Positions 38,484 through 48,330 of a stretch of 64,000 nucleotides of DNA are shown in pieces; the first letter of the stretch is position 1, and each line of letters begins with the position of its first letter. The translations under genes and the position numbers were made by a program. Source of the DNA: Sinorhizobium arboris LMG 14919 (GTDB lineage: Bacteria > Pseudomonadota > Alphaproteobacteria > Rhizobiales > Rhizobiaceae); NCBI RefSeq assembly GCF_000427465.1, contig NZ_ATYB01000014.1:3436558-3500557 (forward strand), read 5' to 3'. The notes under the pieces were generated by a model, which ran no database searches, had not been told where the DNA came from, and worked only from the letters and a program-made list of their open reading frames with translations.

Positions 38484-38927
38484 ATGGCCTTCAATCGTAT
38501 GGAATCTGCGACCTATCTGGCCAGCCTTTTGGCAAGAGGCTTTTCGCGAGCTCTGCAGGAGCGGGGCCAGAAGCTCGGCTTTGCTCCCGGACAGTTTCCT
38601 ATCCTGCTCGAATTATGGGCTGAGGAAGGACTGACGCAGAGGCAGCTTCTCGACCGGCTCGATATCGAACAGGCGACCATGGCCAATACGCTCGCCCGCA
38701 TGGAGCGCGACGGCCTCATCCTGCGCCGCAAGCACCCGAGCGACAAACGCTCTCAGCAGATATTCCTGACGGAGCGGGCCCGCAAGATGGAGGCGGCTGC
38801 AAAAGATGCGGCTGTTGCAGCGGAACAGTCGCTGTTTTCCGGCTTTCATCGCTTCGAAAAGGAACTGATGCTCGAATATATGCGCATGGCGCTCGCGAAC
38901 ACGGCGCGCCACGGCGACGCTTCCTGA
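38484..38927 (+). CDS. MarR-family transcriptional regulator
   Basis: 147 aa. Classic MarR fold: LEQGRKLGFAPGQFPILLEL-type helix region, winged helix LTQRQLLDRLDIEQATMANT and wing LILRRKHPSDKRSQQIFLT. ATG 38484 chosen; ATG 38499 is an alternative. It probably binds DNA as a dimer and responds to small aromatic compounds or oxidants, as in the family. It is transcribed in the same direction as the sRNA upstream, which ends 130 bp earlier. No palindromic operator was identified with confidence. Confidence 0.85.
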   Translation: MAFNRMESATYLASLLARGFSRALQERGQKLGFAPGQFPILLELWAEEGLTQRQLLDRLDIEQATMANTLARMERDGLILRRKHPSDKRSQQIFLTERARKMEAAAKDAAVAAEQSLFSGFHRFEKELMLEYMRMALANTARHGDAS

Positions 38928-39025
38928 TCCTCTTCATCCGACAATTTATCGTTGCATCAAAAGTTTTCGCTTAAAGCCGCCGGCTTTCGATTCTAGTTTC
39001 GCCGCGAGACCCACAAAGGATTCGC

Positions 39026-40417
39026 ATGATGGCAGATATTACCCCGGTCCTCGAGCGCGCCGACGCAAATCTTCCGGAGAGTCTCGAGCGGCTCTTCGAC
39101 CTCGTCCGCATCAAGTCCATATCCACCGATCCCGCCTTCAAGGCGGAGTGCCGCAAGGCTGCCGAGTGGCTGGTGGCGGAACTCGCATCCCTCGGCTTCG
39201 ACGCGTCGGTCCGCGACACGCCCGGCCATCCGATGGTCGTCGCCCATCACGGCGCCGAGAAGGCCAGCGCACCGCATCTGCTTTTCTATGGCCATTACGA
39301 TGTGCAGCCGGTCGATCCCCTGAACCTCTGGGAGGCGCCGCCTTTCGAACCTTCCATCAAGGAGGTCGAGCCCGGGCGCAAGATCATCACCGGCCGGGGC
39401 ACGGCCGACGACAAAGGCCAATTGCTGACCTTCGTCGAGGCGGTTCGCGCCTATAAGGAGACGCGCGGCGCGCTGCCCTGCCGCATCACCATCCTTTTCG
39501 AGGGCGAGGAGGAATCCGGCTCTCCGTCGCTCAAGCCCTTCCTGGAGGCCAATGCAGGGGAACTCAAGGCCGACTATGCGCTTGTCTGCGACACCAGCAT
39601 GTGGGACCGTGAGACGCCGGCGATTTCCGCCGGCTTGCGCGGTCTTGTCGGCGAGGAGGTGGTCGTCAAGGCGGCGGACCGCGATCTGCACTCCGGCTAT
39701 TTCGGCGGTGCCGCAGCCAACCCAATCCACATTCTGGCCGAGATTCTCGCAGGCCTTCACGACGAGACCGGCCGCGTGACGCTCGATGGTTTCTACGAAG
39801 GCGTCGAGGAGACGCCGGCCGAAATCAAGGCTGCTTGGGAAACGCTCGGCCAGACCGCCGAGAAATTTCTGGGTGAGATAGGCCTCTCGATTCCCTCGGG
39901 CGAAAAGGGCCGTTCCGTGCTCGAACTCACCTGGGCACGGCCGACGGCGGAGGTCAACGGCATTATCGGCGGCTATACGGGCGAAGGCTTCAAGACGGTG
40001 ATTGCTGCAGGCGCCTCCGCCAAGGTTTCGTTCCGTCTCGTCGGCAAGCAGGATCCGGCGAAGATCCGCGAGACCTTCCGCGCCTATGTGCGCTCGAAGA
40101 TCCCGGCGGACTGCTCCGTCGAATTTCATCCGCACGGCGCTTCGCCGGCTATCCATCTGCCCTACGATTCGGCGCTGCTGACGACGGCGAAGGCCGCGCT
40201 TTCGAATGAATGGCCGAAGCCCGCCGTGGTGATCGGCATGGGCGGCTCCATACCCATCGTCGGCGACTTCCAGCGGATGCTCGGCATGGAATCGCTGCTC
40301 GTCGGTTTCGGGCTTTCCGACGACCGCATCCACTCGCCCAACGAGAAGTACGAGCTCACGTCCTTCCACAAGGGCATCCGCTCGTGGATACGCATTCTCG
40401 ACGCACTGGGCGACTGA
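39026..40417 (+). CDS. M20 family dipeptidase/metallopeptidase
   Basis: 463 aa. Zinc-site motifs of the M20 family: HLLFYGHYDVQPVDP (His and Asp), GRGTADDKGQLLTF (bridging Asp), FEGEEESGSPSL (catalytic Glu-Glu), and C-terminal SPNEKYELTSF region. A dimerisation lid is inserted near residues 200-320 (DLHSGYFGGAAANP). It is a cytosolic dipeptidase of the carnosinase-like subgroup; substrates are probably short peptides. Starts at ATG 39026 or the adjacent ATG 39029. The imperfect hairpin at 40462 may end its transcript. Confidence 0.88.
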   Translation: MMADITPVLERADANLPESLERLFDLVRIKSISTDPAFKAECRKAAEWLVAELASLGFDASVRDTPGHPMVVAHHGAEKASAPHLLFYGHYDVQPVDPLNLWEAPPFEPSIKEVEPGRKIITGRGTADDKGQLLTFVEAVRAYKETRGALPCRITILFEGEEESGSPSLKPFLEANAGELKADYALVCDTSMWDRETPAISAGLRGLVGEEVVVKAADRDLHSGYFGGAAANPIHILAEILAGLHDETGRVTLDGFYEGVEETPAEIKAAWETLGQTAEKFLGEIGLSIPSGEKGRSVLELTWARPTAEVNGIIGGYTGEGFKTVIAAGASAKVSFRLVGKQDPAKIRETFRAYVRSKIPADCSVEFHPHGASPAIHLPYDSALLTTAKAALSNEWPKPAVVIGMGGSIPIVGDFQRMLGMESLLVGFGLSDDRIHSPNEKYELTSFHKGIRSWIRILDALGD

Positions 40418-40856
40418 CGCGACGCCTCCGGCGCCGCGCGTCCCGGCGGTTGCCTTTTCGTCCTCATTCCCGTGACGCACGGGAGTGAGGTTCGAAGGGA
40501 AGCCTTGCGCCGCCATGTTCCGCACCATCAGCTCTTCAGACAAATCGCGCCCGCCGTGCCTATATCCGGTCGACTTTGCTTGACCTGCCAGCCGTGGGAT
40601 GCTTCCCTTTTTGAAAACAGATCAAATTGGGAAACGGGCTGTTGGCAACTGCAAGGATCGGGACACCGCGTTCCGAGCGTGAATCTTTCAATGCACAGGA
40701 TGGATATCGTGAGCTAAGCGGGACCGCGATACGCTCGGCGTGCCTTGAAGCGGCCGCTGCTGACAGGCGACCGCATCGCCGCGACACTTCAGCGTGCCGC
40801 ATGACTGTTTCCATCATGAATCGATTTCCGGCGGGGAATCACGCAGAAGCGCCCGC
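40418..40856. other. 439-bp intergenic region with a hairpin
   Basis: CCTCATTCCCGTG (40462-40474) pairs with CACGGGAGTGAGG (40478-40490) with one mismatch and a 3-base loop, 45 bp after the M20 peptidase stop. It may be a terminator without T-tract or a repeat unit. Short open frames exist in 40472-40860, but none has a ribosome-binding site or recognisable product. I see no gene in the rest. Confidence 0.5.
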
Positions 40857-41804
40857 ATGAAACGGCTCAAGACATATTTCTGGCCCTTTGTCGGGCTCGC
40901 GGCGATTTTGATTTCGGTGCGTGCTCTCGTCGACGAATTGCGCGGCCTGTCGCTCAACGAGTTCCTGGCGAGCTTCCAGGCCATATCGCTCGAAAGCTGG
41001 CTGCTCGCGATCGGCTCGACGCTTCTCGCCTATGCGGCGCTTGCCGCCTACGACCGGCTGGCCCTCGACCATCTCGGCCATCGCATTTCGCTGTGGTTCA
41101 TCACCCTCTGCTCGTTCACCACCTACGCCCTCTCGCATAATCTCGGCGCCTCGGTGTTTTCGGGCGCGGTCGTGCGCTATCGAGCCTATCGGTCGAAAGG
41201 CCTGACGCCCGGGGAAGTGGGCGTGCTCGTCGCCTTCTGCTCCTTTACCTTCACGCTCGGCACGCTGATGCTTTCGGCCATCGTGCTGCTCCTGAAGCCG
41301 AATATCATCGAGAGGTTTTCGGAATTCCTGCCGATTGAAATGTCGTTGACGACAGGCGGCCTGATTCTCGCGCTCACTGCGCTCTACGTCCTCGGCAGCG
41401 CGGTCGGCATGCGGCCGCTGCGCACGCGCTGGTTCCAACTGCAATACCCTCGACCCTCGATCGTGGTGAGGCAATTGATTATCGCGCCCATCGAGCTTCT
41501 GGGTGCTGCCGGCATCATCTATTTCGCGCTGCCGGAAGCCGGCAATCCCGGTTATGTGGTCATCCTGGGCATCTTCCTCGCGTCCTTCTCCGCTGCGCTG
41601 CTCTCCCATGCGCCCGGCGGCCTTGGTGTGCTCGAGTTCGTCTTCATTGCCGCGCTGCCGGAAATGGATCCGGCCGACGTCCTGGCCGCACTCGCGATCT
41701 TCCGGCTGCTCTACCTCCTCATACCCTTCGTGATGGCCCTCGTCGTCATCCTCGTCTTCGAGCATTCCCGCTTCCTGAAAGAACGGAAAGCGAAGGAACC
41801 ATAG
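40857..41804 (+). CDS. Lysylphosphatidylglycerol-synthase-type transmembrane protein (UPF0104)
   Basis: 315 aa from ATG 40857 (MKRLKTYFWPFVGLAAIL). About eight membrane helices. The family motif is visible in YALSHNLGASVFSGAVVRYRAY, spaced as in the flippase domain of MprF and in UPF0104, and again in SHAPGGLGVLEFVFIAALP. The catalytic aminoacyl-transferase domain of MprF is absent. The function may be lipid translocation, but that is inference. It is alone on this strand between a large gap and a convergent secreted protein. Confidence 0.82.
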   Translation: MKRLKTYFWPFVGLAAILISVRALVDELRGLSLNEFLASFQAISLESWLLAIGSTLLAYAALAAYDRLALDHLGHRISLWFITLCSFTTYALSHNLGASVFSGAVVRYRAYRSKGLTPGEVGVLVAFCSFTFTLGTLMLSAIVLLLKPNIIERFSEFLPIEMSLTTGGLILALTALYVLGSAVGMRPLRTRWFQLQYPRPSIVVRQLIIAPIELLGAAGIIYFALPEAGNPGYVVILGIFLASFSAALLSHAPGGLGVLEFVFIAALPEMDPADVLAALAIFRLLYLLIPFVMALVVILVFEHSRFLKERKAKEP

Positions 41805-41830
41805 CGCATTTCCGGGGGAAAACGCTTGGG

Positions 41831-42322
41831 TCAGGGGACGTTGCAGGTGGCGGGGATCGCCTTCTCGATCGGACCCTCGGCATCGTCGAGGCGCGCCGTC
41901 TCGATCTGATACGGCGTGAAGGGCGGGACCTGCAGCGACGGGTTGATGATTCTCGTCACGTAGCAGCCGGAGAAGAAGCGGGTCTTCCCCCCTTCTTCAA
42001 TGGATTTGATCGCGACGGGAACGGCCGAATAGATGCTGCCGGCGGCGCCCTCCGTTACGACCTTGCCGAACTTCACCTCCACGGACGCCGTCTTCGCATA
42101 GCCTTCGGCAAAGGCCTTGAATTCGCCGACGGGTTTCGCGGCGCCGAAGTAGCCGTAGGCCCTCGCATATTCCTTGCGGTTGACCGCGTTGTAGAGCGAG
42201 CGGACGAGCGCCTCGCCGTCTGAGCGGTCGTCGACATAGGGGAATTCCTCCTGTGCCTTGGCCTCGACACCCTGCGCGGCAAGGGCGGCAAGGGCGATCA
42301 GCGCGGTGCAGCGAACCCTCAT
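41831..42322 (-). CDS. Hypothetical secreted protein
   Basis: 163 aa. N-terminal signal peptide (MRVRCTALIALAALAAQGVEAKA). The mature part has a helical N-terminal half (LVRSLYNAVNRKEYARAYGYF) resembling NTF2-like/SnoaL-type folds, and two Cys residues (GCYVTR and near the end TCNVP), likely a disulfide. I do not recognise a family with a known role. Convergent with the UPF0104 gene and 99 bp after the EamA gene on the same strand. Confidence 0.72.
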   Translation of the reverse strand: MRVRCTALIALAALAAQGVEAKAQEEFPYVDDRSDGEALVRSLYNAVNRKEYARAYGYFGAAKPVGEFKAFAEGYAKTASVEVKFGKVVTEGAAGSIYSAVPVAIKSIEEGGKTRFFSGCYVTRIINPSLQVPPFTPYQIETARLDDAEGPIEKAIPATCNVP

Positions 42323-42421
42323 TCTTCTTCCTTTCGAACGGACGAGCCCGCCGGCCCGAAAGCCGGCGCGACCGCGAGTGTCCGGTACGATCCCGACGAT
42401 TTTGAGTCGAAGGAGAAGGCC

Positions 42422-43309
42422 TTACCGCGGGGGCAGGCCCGACTTTCGCCGGCTGACGACATGCTCGCGCCAGAGTGTGAAGATGCCGGCGGCAACCACC
42501 AGCACCGAGCCGATGATCATGTTCGTCGTCAGCGTCTCGCCGAAGATGGTCACGCCCATGATCGAGGCGAAGACGAGTTGCAGATAGGTAAGCGGCTGAA
42601 CCGCGGCGGCGTCGAGCATGTCATAGGCGCGAATCAGAAAATAATGGCTCGACGTGCCGGTGATGCAGAGCAATACCATCCAACCCCAGTCCGCTCCCGA
42701 AAGCGTCGCCCAGAAGAAGGGGCCGACGAGGCTGATCGCGAGGGCGCCGACGACGCCGGTATAGAAGAAGCTCGTCATCGCCGAATCGGCTCGGCTCGCA
42801 AGTCTGGTCGTGATGACGTAGAAGGCGAACATCACTGCAGCCGCCAGCGGCAGCAGGAAGTTCAGGTCAAACGATCCCTCTTCCGGCCGCAGGATCAGAA
42901 GAACCCCGAGGAGGCCGATGGCGATCGCCGACCAGCGCCGCCACCCGACCCGCTCGCCGAGCAGCGGCATCGACAGGAGCGCCACGAAGAGCGGCGTGGC
43001 CGCGAGGATCGCCTGCGAATGAGCCAGCCCGACGATGGTGAAGGAGGTGATCACCACGACGATCTGCACGGGCAAAAGCACGCTGCGCAGGAGCTGAATG
43101 ACGGGTTTTTTCGTGACGACCGTCGCAGCAAATCCGCCAGGCGCCCGTGCCGCGAGCGCCGCAGCGAAGCCGGCAAAGGCCCAGTAGCGGATCATCGCTA
43201 CGAAGACGGGCGGGTAGATGGCGCCCAGATGCTTCGAGATGCCGTCCTGGATCGAGAAGATGACGATCGCCAGAAGCGCGAAGACGTAACCATTTGCCTT
43301 GGATCTCAT
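42422..43309 (-). CDS. EamA/DMT-family transporter
   Basis: 295 aa, ten predicted membrane helices in two EamA repeats (first about 8-130, second about 145-280). Recognisable pieces are FALLAIVIFSIQDGISKHLG at the start, PVQIVVVITSFTIVGLAHSQ in the first repeat and VFASIMGVTIFGETLTTNMI near the end. It is an inner-membrane metabolite/drug exporter of unassigned substrate. The ATG at 43309 is preceded by a large intergenic region carrying a minus-strand sRNA, whose terminator ends about 130 bp before this start. Confidence 0.85.
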   Translation of the reverse strand: MRSKANGYVFALLAIVIFSIQDGISKHLGAIYPPVFVAMIRYWAFAGFAAALAARAPGGFAATVVTKKPVIQLLRSVLLPVQIVVVITSFTIVGLAHSQAILAATPLFVALLSMPLLGERVGWRRWSAIAIGLLGVLLILRPEEGSFDLNFLLPLAAAVMFAFYVITTRLASRADSAMTSFFYTGVVGALAISLVGPFFWATLSGADWGWMVLLCITGTSSHYFLIRAYDMLDAAAVQPLTYLQLVFASIMGVTIFGETLTTNMIIGSVLVVAAGIFTLWREHVVSRRKSGLPPR

Positions 43310-43437
43310 AGGGGTGCTGATACACGTGCTTTACGGCCGCAGCCACGAGTTTCTTCGCTCAACGCACGTCGCCCGAATGTGCTCAGAGGTTCTGGCAGGA
43401 CGACATGCACGGACAGAGCCCGACGCGCGCCGCTTGA

Positions 43438-43577
43438 TACAGAAAGACCCCGAGCCGGGAGGAGGAGGCTCGGGGTCTTGAACTTGATCGGTTCTGGGAG
43501 GAGGAGTGAACCGACCGAATGCCGGGCGCCGTGGGAGGAGGTACAGCGCTTCGACAAGGAGGAGAATAAACCATTCT
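43438..43577 (-). ncRNA. alpha-r14/cuckoo-type anti-Shine-Dalgarno small RNA
   Basis: Read on the minus strand, three consecutive hairpins each expose CCTCCTCCC in the loop. Stem 1 is GCGCTGT/ACGGCGC (43524-43550), stem 2 GGTCGGTTC/GAACCGATC (43486-43516) and stem 3 a perfect 13-bp stem (43444-43479) followed by TCTTTCTGT-type end, acting as terminator. A fourth CTCCTCCT is in the 5' segment (43557-43564). This is the described architecture of alpha-r14 sRNAs (NfeR1/Smr14) and of the CCUCCUCCC-motif stress RNAs. The 5' end at about 43577 is an estimate from CTATTC at 43584-43589. The rest of the 559-bp gap has no gene. Confidence 0.8.
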
Positions 43578-43868
43578 CACTGCGGGAATAGCGCCAATGT
43601 TGCATTGCAGCATTGCGCCGGGTGCAAGACGGTTCCGCCTGGAGGGCGGGAACACCGCCCGCCGGTCTGCCCGTGCCCGCAAGGTTTTGAACAATCTGGC
43701 TTTTTCTGAGGAGAGCTCTTAACTCCCCCTTAAATTGCCGCATTTTAGAGTAATCGGATCGGCACCAGCGGGCGGGGTGGAGCCTCCCGCACGACAACGG
43801 CACGGCCGGAAATCGCCTGCGGGCGATGGGCATCTGGTCCGGCCTCCAAAGGGATATTTCCTTCCGGC

Positions 43869-46127
43869 ATGGCGAGCGGCAAATCAGGACAGCGGATCGA
43901 GCCTTCCTTCGGCGGTAACGACGACGGCGGCGACCTGCGCGTCGACGCGAGCGACCGCGTCGCGGGCGGCGGAAGCAAGCCGAAGCGCGCCAGGCCGACC
44001 GACCGCGGCGCCAGGCGAGAAAAGCGCGGCAGGCGCGCCGGCGGGCGCGGCTCCGGGAGAAACGGCTCCGGCGGCGGCTTCTTCGGCCTCGTCCGGCGGC
44101 TCGCCTATTGGTGCATCGTGCTCGGCATATGGGGTGCGATCGGCGTCGGCGGGCTCGTGCTCTATTACGGCGCGCGCATGCCGAGCGCGACCAGCTGGTC
44201 GATCCCCGAACGGCCGCCCAATGTCAAGATTCTCGCGGCGAACGGCGACATCATCGCCAACAGGGGCGCGACCGGCGGCGAGGCGATCGCGCTCGAAGAC
44301 ATGTCGCCCTACATCCCGCAGGCAGTGATCGCCATCGAGGACCGGCGCTTCTATTCGCATTTCGGCGTCGATCCGTTGGGACTGGCGCGCGCCATGCTGA
44401 CCAACCTGACGAGCGGCCGCATGGTCCAGGGCGGCTCCACGCTCACCCAGCAGCTTGCCAAGAACCTGTTCCTCTCTCCGGAGCGGACGCTGGAGCGCAA
44501 GGTGCAGGAGGTGCTGCTCGCCTTCTGGCTGGAGCAGAAATACACCAAGGACCAGATCCTGGCGATGTATCTCAACCGCGTCTTCTTCGGGTCGAACGCC
44601 TATGGCGTCGAGGCGGCGTCGCGGCGCTACTTCAACAAGTCGGCGCGCGACGTCAATCTCGGCGAGGCGGCGCTGCTCGCAGGTTTGCTGAAAGCTCCCT
44701 CGCGGCTGTCGCCGGCGCGCGATCCGGAAGCGGCCGAGGAGCGCGCGCAGCTCGTGCTCGGCGCCATGCGCGAGGAAGACTTCATCAGCGATGCCGAGAT
44801 CAAGACTGCGATGTCGCAGACGCCGACACGGGCAAAGAGCTTCTGGTCCGGCGCCGAGCACTATGTTGCCGACATGGTGATGGACCAGCTCCCGGGCATG
44901 ATCGGCGAGGTAAGGCAGGACCTCGTCATCGACACGACCATCGACCTTGCGCTCGAGAAGAAGGCGGAAGAGGTGCTCGCCGAGAGGCTCGAGGCCGAGG
45001 GCGGCAAACTCGATGCGTCCCAGGCAGCACTCGTTTCGATCGACGGCACAGGTGCCATTCGGGCGCTCGTCGGCGGCAGGGACTATGCCGAAAGCCAGTT
45101 CGACCGCGCCTCCAAGGCGAAGCGCCAGCCGGGCTCGGCTTTCAAGCCCTTCGTCTATGCGGCGGCGCTCGAGATCGGCCGTACGCCGATGTCGGTCCGC
45201 AACGACGCGCCGGTCAGGATCGGCAACTGGACGCCTGAAAACTACGACCAGAAGTACCGCGGCGAGGTGACGCTTGCCGACGCGCTCGCCAATTCGCTGA
45301 ACACCATTGCCGCCCAGCTCGTCATGGAGGTCGGGCCGCAGAACGTCGTCAAGCTCGCGCATCGCCTCGGCATCGACTCGGAAATGCAGGCCAATGCATC
45401 GATCGCGCTCGGCACGTCGGAAGTGACGCTTGTGGAGCTGACGTCCTCCTATGCGCCCTTCATGAATGGAGGCTTCAAGGCGACGCCGCATGTCATCCGG
45501 CGCATCTCCGCGGCCGACGGCACTGTGCTTTACGAAAACACATACGACAATCCGCCACGGGTGCTCGACCCGGCGATCGTCAGCGAGATGAATCGGATGA
45601 TGGTGCGGGTGCTGACCAACGGCACCGGCAAGAACGCGCGCCTGCCGGGCTGGGAGGCGGCGGGGAAAACCGGAACGACGCAGTCCTTCCGCGACGCGCT
45701 CTTCGTCGGTTACACATCGAACCTCGCGACCGGCATCTGGTTCGGCAACGATGACGGCAAGTTCATGAAGAAGGTCACCGGCGGCGGCCTTCCGGCCAGG
45801 GCCTGGCACGATTTCATGGCTGCGGCGCATGAGGGTCTTTCACCCTCGCCCCTCTTCGGTACGACGGGCGTGCAGCCTGTCTTCGACGAGGGCGGCATCG
45901 CGGCTGCGGGAGAAATTCCGACCGGCGGACCGGAAGCGGGCAGTCCGGATGTTTTCCCCGAGCGGCCGGCAAGCATGGACGGCGTTGAGAGCATGGAAGG
46001 CATGGCCTCCGTCGATCACATGCCGCCGGCAGAACGGGCCGGAGGACCGATTCCACCGGCAGGCGTCGGGGAGACCACCGGCGGGACCCGCCGAACCACC
46101 CTTTTCGATCTTCTGACCGGCGGCTGA
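43869..46127 (+). CDS. Class A penicillin-binding protein (PBP1A/1C-like)
   Basis: 752 aa. A long basic, Gly/Arg-rich cytoplasmic N-terminus (about 1-70) precedes a membrane helix (about 75-98). The glycosyltransferase GT51 domain has EDRRFYSHFGVDPLGLARAM with the catalytic Glu and QGGSTLTQQLAKNLFLS. The transpeptidase domain has SxxK in QPGSAFKPFVYAA (Ser near 423), SxN in ANSLNTIA and KTGTTQ near 600. The C-terminal tail is disordered, Met/Gly/Pro-rich. It polymerises and cross-links peptidoglycan. Single gene, followed by the dnaK promoter region. Confidence 0.93.
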   Translation: MASGKSGQRIEPSFGGNDDGGDLRVDASDRVAGGGSKPKRARPTDRGARREKRGRRAGGRGSGRNGSGGGFFGLVRRLAYWCIVLGIWGAIGVGGLVLYYGARMPSATSWSIPERPPNVKILAANGDIIANRGATGGEAIALEDMSPYIPQAVIAIEDRRFYSHFGVDPLGLARAMLTNLTSGRMVQGGSTLTQQLAKNLFLSPERTLERKVQEVLLAFWLEQKYTKDQILAMYLNRVFFGSNAYGVEAASRRYFNKSARDVNLGEAALLAGLLKAPSRLSPARDPEAAEERAQLVLGAMREEDFISDAEIKTAMSQTPTRAKSFWSGAEHYVADMVMDQLPGMIGEVRQDLVIDTTIDLALEKKAEEVLAERLEAEGGKLDASQAALVSIDGTGAIRALVGGRDYAESQFDRASKAKRQPGSAFKPFVYAAALEIGRTPMSVRNDAPVRIGNWTPENYDQKYRGEVTLADALANSLNTIAAQLVMEVGPQNVVKLAHRLGIDSEMQANASIALGTSEVTLVELTSSYAPFMNGGFKATPHVIRRISAADGTVLYENTYDNPPRVLDPAIVSEMNRMMVRVLTNGTGKNARLPGWEAAGKTGTTQSFRDALFVGYTSNLATGIWFGNDDGKFMKKVTGGGLPARAWHDFMAAAHEGLSPSPLFGTTGVQPVFDEGGIAAAGEIPTGGPEAGSPDVFPERPASMDGVESMEGMASVDHMPPAERAGGPIPPAGVGETTGGTRRTTLFDLLTGG

Positions 46128-46177
46128 GGACCGCGCGACCGTTGCGGCAGCGGCCGTCGGACCTTTGCAAAATGCGG

Positions 46178-46239
46178 CTTGCATTTGCCGCTGATACCCC
46201 CGCAGAATGCCTTGCAGTCCGAAACGCCGGTCCTTATAT
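46178..46239 (+). promoter_or_regulatory. Predicted dnaK promoters (heat-shock-like and sigma-70-like)
   Basis: CTTGCA (46178-46183), 13 bp, then CCCCCGCA (46197-46204) resembles the RpoH consensus CTTGAA-N13-CCCCAT. Downstream, CTTGCA (46211-46216), 17 bp, TTATAT (46234-46239) fits the vegetative consensus. Both lie within 180 bp of the dnaK ATG. Assignments are from sequence only. Confidence 0.5.
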
Positions 46240-46356
46240 ACGCCGCATCGCCGCAGCCGCAGCTGCGAAGAGACAAGATGCAAAGACCATCCCGTTAGGG
46301 GCTGTCCCACGAATGCCTGACCGGGTTCCGACAGTCCGCTGCAAGGAGAGAACAAC

Positions 46357-48282
46357 ATGGCTAAAGTTATTGGTATTGACCTGGGAACGACCAACTCCTG
46401 CGTCGCCGTCATGGACGGCAAGGACGCGAAGGTGATCGAGAACGCCGAGGGCGCGCGCACGACCCCCTCCATGGTGGCATTCACCGAAGACGGCGAACGT
46501 CTCGTCGGTCAGCCGGCCAAGCGCCAGGCGGTGACCAATCCCGAGAACACCCTTTTTGCGATCAAGCGCCTTATCGGCCGCACCTTCGAGGATCCCACGA
46601 CCCAGAAGGACAAGGGGATGGTCCCCTACAAGATCGTCAAGGCCGACAATGGCGACGCCTGGGTCGAAGCCCATGGCAAGACCTACTCTCCGTCGCAGAT
46701 TTCCGCGATGATCCTTCAGAAGATGAAGGAGACGGCCGAGTCCTACCTCGGTGAAAAGGTCGAGAAGGCCGTCATCACCGTTCCGGCCTACTTCAACGAC
46801 GCCCAGCGCCAGGCCACCAAGGATGCCGGCAAGATCGCCGGCCTCGACGTGCTGCGCATCATCAACGAGCCGACCGCGGCTGCACTTGCCTACGGCCTCG
46901 ACAAGAAGGACGGCAAGACAATCGCCGTTTACGATCTTGGCGGCGGCACGTTCGACATCTCGGTTCTCGAAATCGGCGACGGCGTCTTCGAGGTGAAGTC
47001 GACCAACGGCGACACCTTCCTTGGCGGTGAGGACTTCGACATGCGCCTCGTCGAATATCTTGCCTCCGAGTTCAAGAAGGAGCAGGGCATCGACCTCAAG
47101 AACGACAAGCTCGCGCTGCAGCGCCTGAAGGAAGCTGCCGAAAAGGCCAAGATCGAGCTCTCGTCCTCGCAGCAGACCGAAATCAACCTGCCGTTCATCA
47201 CGGCGGACGCTTCCGGTCCGAAGCACCTGACCATGAAGCTGTCCCGCGCCAAGTTCGAGAGCCTGGTCGAAGACCTGATCCAGAAGACCATCGCGCCCTG
47301 CAAGGCCGCGCTCAAGGATGCCGGCGTTTCGGCCGCCGAGATCGACGAAGTCGTCCTCGTCGGCGGTATGACCCGCATGCCAAAGGTCCAGGAAACGGTG
47401 AAGCAGCTCTTCGGCAAGGAGCCGCACAAGGGCGTCAACCCGGATGAAGTGGTCGCGATGGGCGCCGCCATCCAGGCCGGCGTTCTGCAGGGTGACGTCA
47501 AGGACGTGCTGCTGCTGGACGTCACTCCGCTCTCGCTCGGCATCGAAACGCTCGGTGGCGTCTTCACCCGCCTTATCGAGCGCAATACGACGATCCCGAC
47601 GAAGAAGAGCCAGGTCTTTTCGACGGCCGACGACAACCAGTCTGCCGTGACGATCCGCGTCTCGCAGGGTGAGCGTGAAATGGCGGCCGACAACAAGCTG
47701 CTCGGCCAGTTCGATCTCGTCGGCATTCCGCCGGCGCCGCGCGGCGTTCCGCAGATCGAGGTCACCTTCGACATCGATGCGAACGGCATCGTTCAGGTGT
47801 CGGCGAAGGACAAGGGCACCGGCAAGGAGCACCAGATTCGCATCCAGGCCTCCGGCGGTCTTTCCGACGCGGAGATCGAGAAGATGGTCAAGGATGCCGA
47901 AGCCAACGCGGAGGCCGACAAGAAGCGCCGCGAAGGCGTCGAGGCCAAGAACCAGGCCGAAAGCCTGGTCCATTCCTCGGAGAAGTCGCTCCAGGAGCAT
48001 GGCGACAAGGTGTCCGAGACGGACCGCAAGGCGATCGAGGATGCAATCGCAGCGCTCAAGAGCGCCGTCGAGGCTTCCGAGCCGGACGCAGAGGACATCA
48101 AGGCCAAGACCAATACCCTCATGGAAGCTTCCATGAAGCTCGGCCAGGCGATCTATGAGGCTCAGCAGACGGAAGCCGCCCATGCGGATGCCGCCGCCGA
48201 CGCCAAGCGCTCCGGGGATGACGTGGTCGATGCCGACTACGAGGAAGTCAAGGACGAAGACGACCGCAAGCGGTCGGCCTGA
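46357..48282 (+). CDS. dnaK: Chaperone DnaK (Hsp70)
   Basis: 641 aa. N-terminal ATPase signatures [37 protein letters not shown] and [17 protein letters not shown] are all present. The substrate-binding domain starts around residue 390 ([20 protein letters not shown]) and the tail ends in the acidic [12 protein letters not shown]. It is the main cytosolic Hsp70, working with DnaJ and GrpE. AAGGAGAGAACAAC is a strong ribosome-binding site. A terminator lies 24 bp after the stop, so dnaJ, 274 bp later, is at least partly separate. Confidence 0.98.
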   Translation: MAKVIGIDLGTTNSCVAVMDGKDAKVIENAEGARTTPSMVAFTEDGERLVGQPAKRQAVTNPENTLFAIKRLIGRTFEDPTTQKDKGMVPYKIVKADNGDAWVEAHGKTYSPSQISAMILQKMKETAESYLGEKVEKAVITVPAYFNDAQRQATKDAGKIAGLDVLRIINEPTAAALAYGLDKKDGKTIAVYDLGGGTFDISVLEIGDGVFEVKSTNGDTFLGGEDFDMRLVEYLASEFKKEQGIDLKNDKLALQRLKEAAEKAKIELSSSQQTEINLPFITADASGPKHLTMKLSRAKFESLVEDLIQKTIAPCKAALKDAGVSAAEIDEVVLVGGMTRMPKVQETVKQLFGKEPHKGVNPDEVVAMGAAIQAGVLQGDVKDVLLLDVTPLSLGIETLGGVFTRLIERNTTIPTKKSQVFSTADDNQSAVTIRVSQGEREMAADNKLLGQFDLVGIPPAPRGVPQIEVTFDIDANGIVQVSAKDKGTGKEHQIRIQASGGLSDAEIEKMVKDAEANAEADKKRREGVEAKNQAESLVHSSEKSLQEHGDKVSETDRKAIEDAIAALKSAVEASEPDAEDIKAKTNTLMEASMKLGQAIYEAQQTEAAHADAAADAKRSGDDVVDADYEEVKDEDDRKRSA

Positions 48283-48305
48283 GGACTTCGCCTTTCGTTG
48301 AACAG

Positions 48306-48330
48306 GCCCGGGAGCGATCCCGGGCTTTTT
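48306..48330 (+). terminator. Rho-independent terminator after dnaK
   Basis: GCCCGGGA (48306-48313) pairs perfectly with TCCCGGGC (48318-48325) across a GCGA loop, followed by TTTTT. Confidence 0.88.

Noticed and set aside
40472..40860. Small open frames in the 439-bp gap before the UPF0104 gene
   Set aside because: No ribosome-binding site, no hydrophobic or domain pattern, and mutually overlapping frames.
43457..43564. GGAGGAGG runs as ribosome-binding sites of plus-strand small genes
   Set aside because: No open frames follow them. The runs are the loops of minus-strand hairpins, better explained as an anti-Shine-Dalgarno sRNA.
43884..45830. 648-codon minus-strand frame across the PBP gene
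   Set aside because: Shadow frame; the plus strand shows complete GT51 and transpeptidase motifs.
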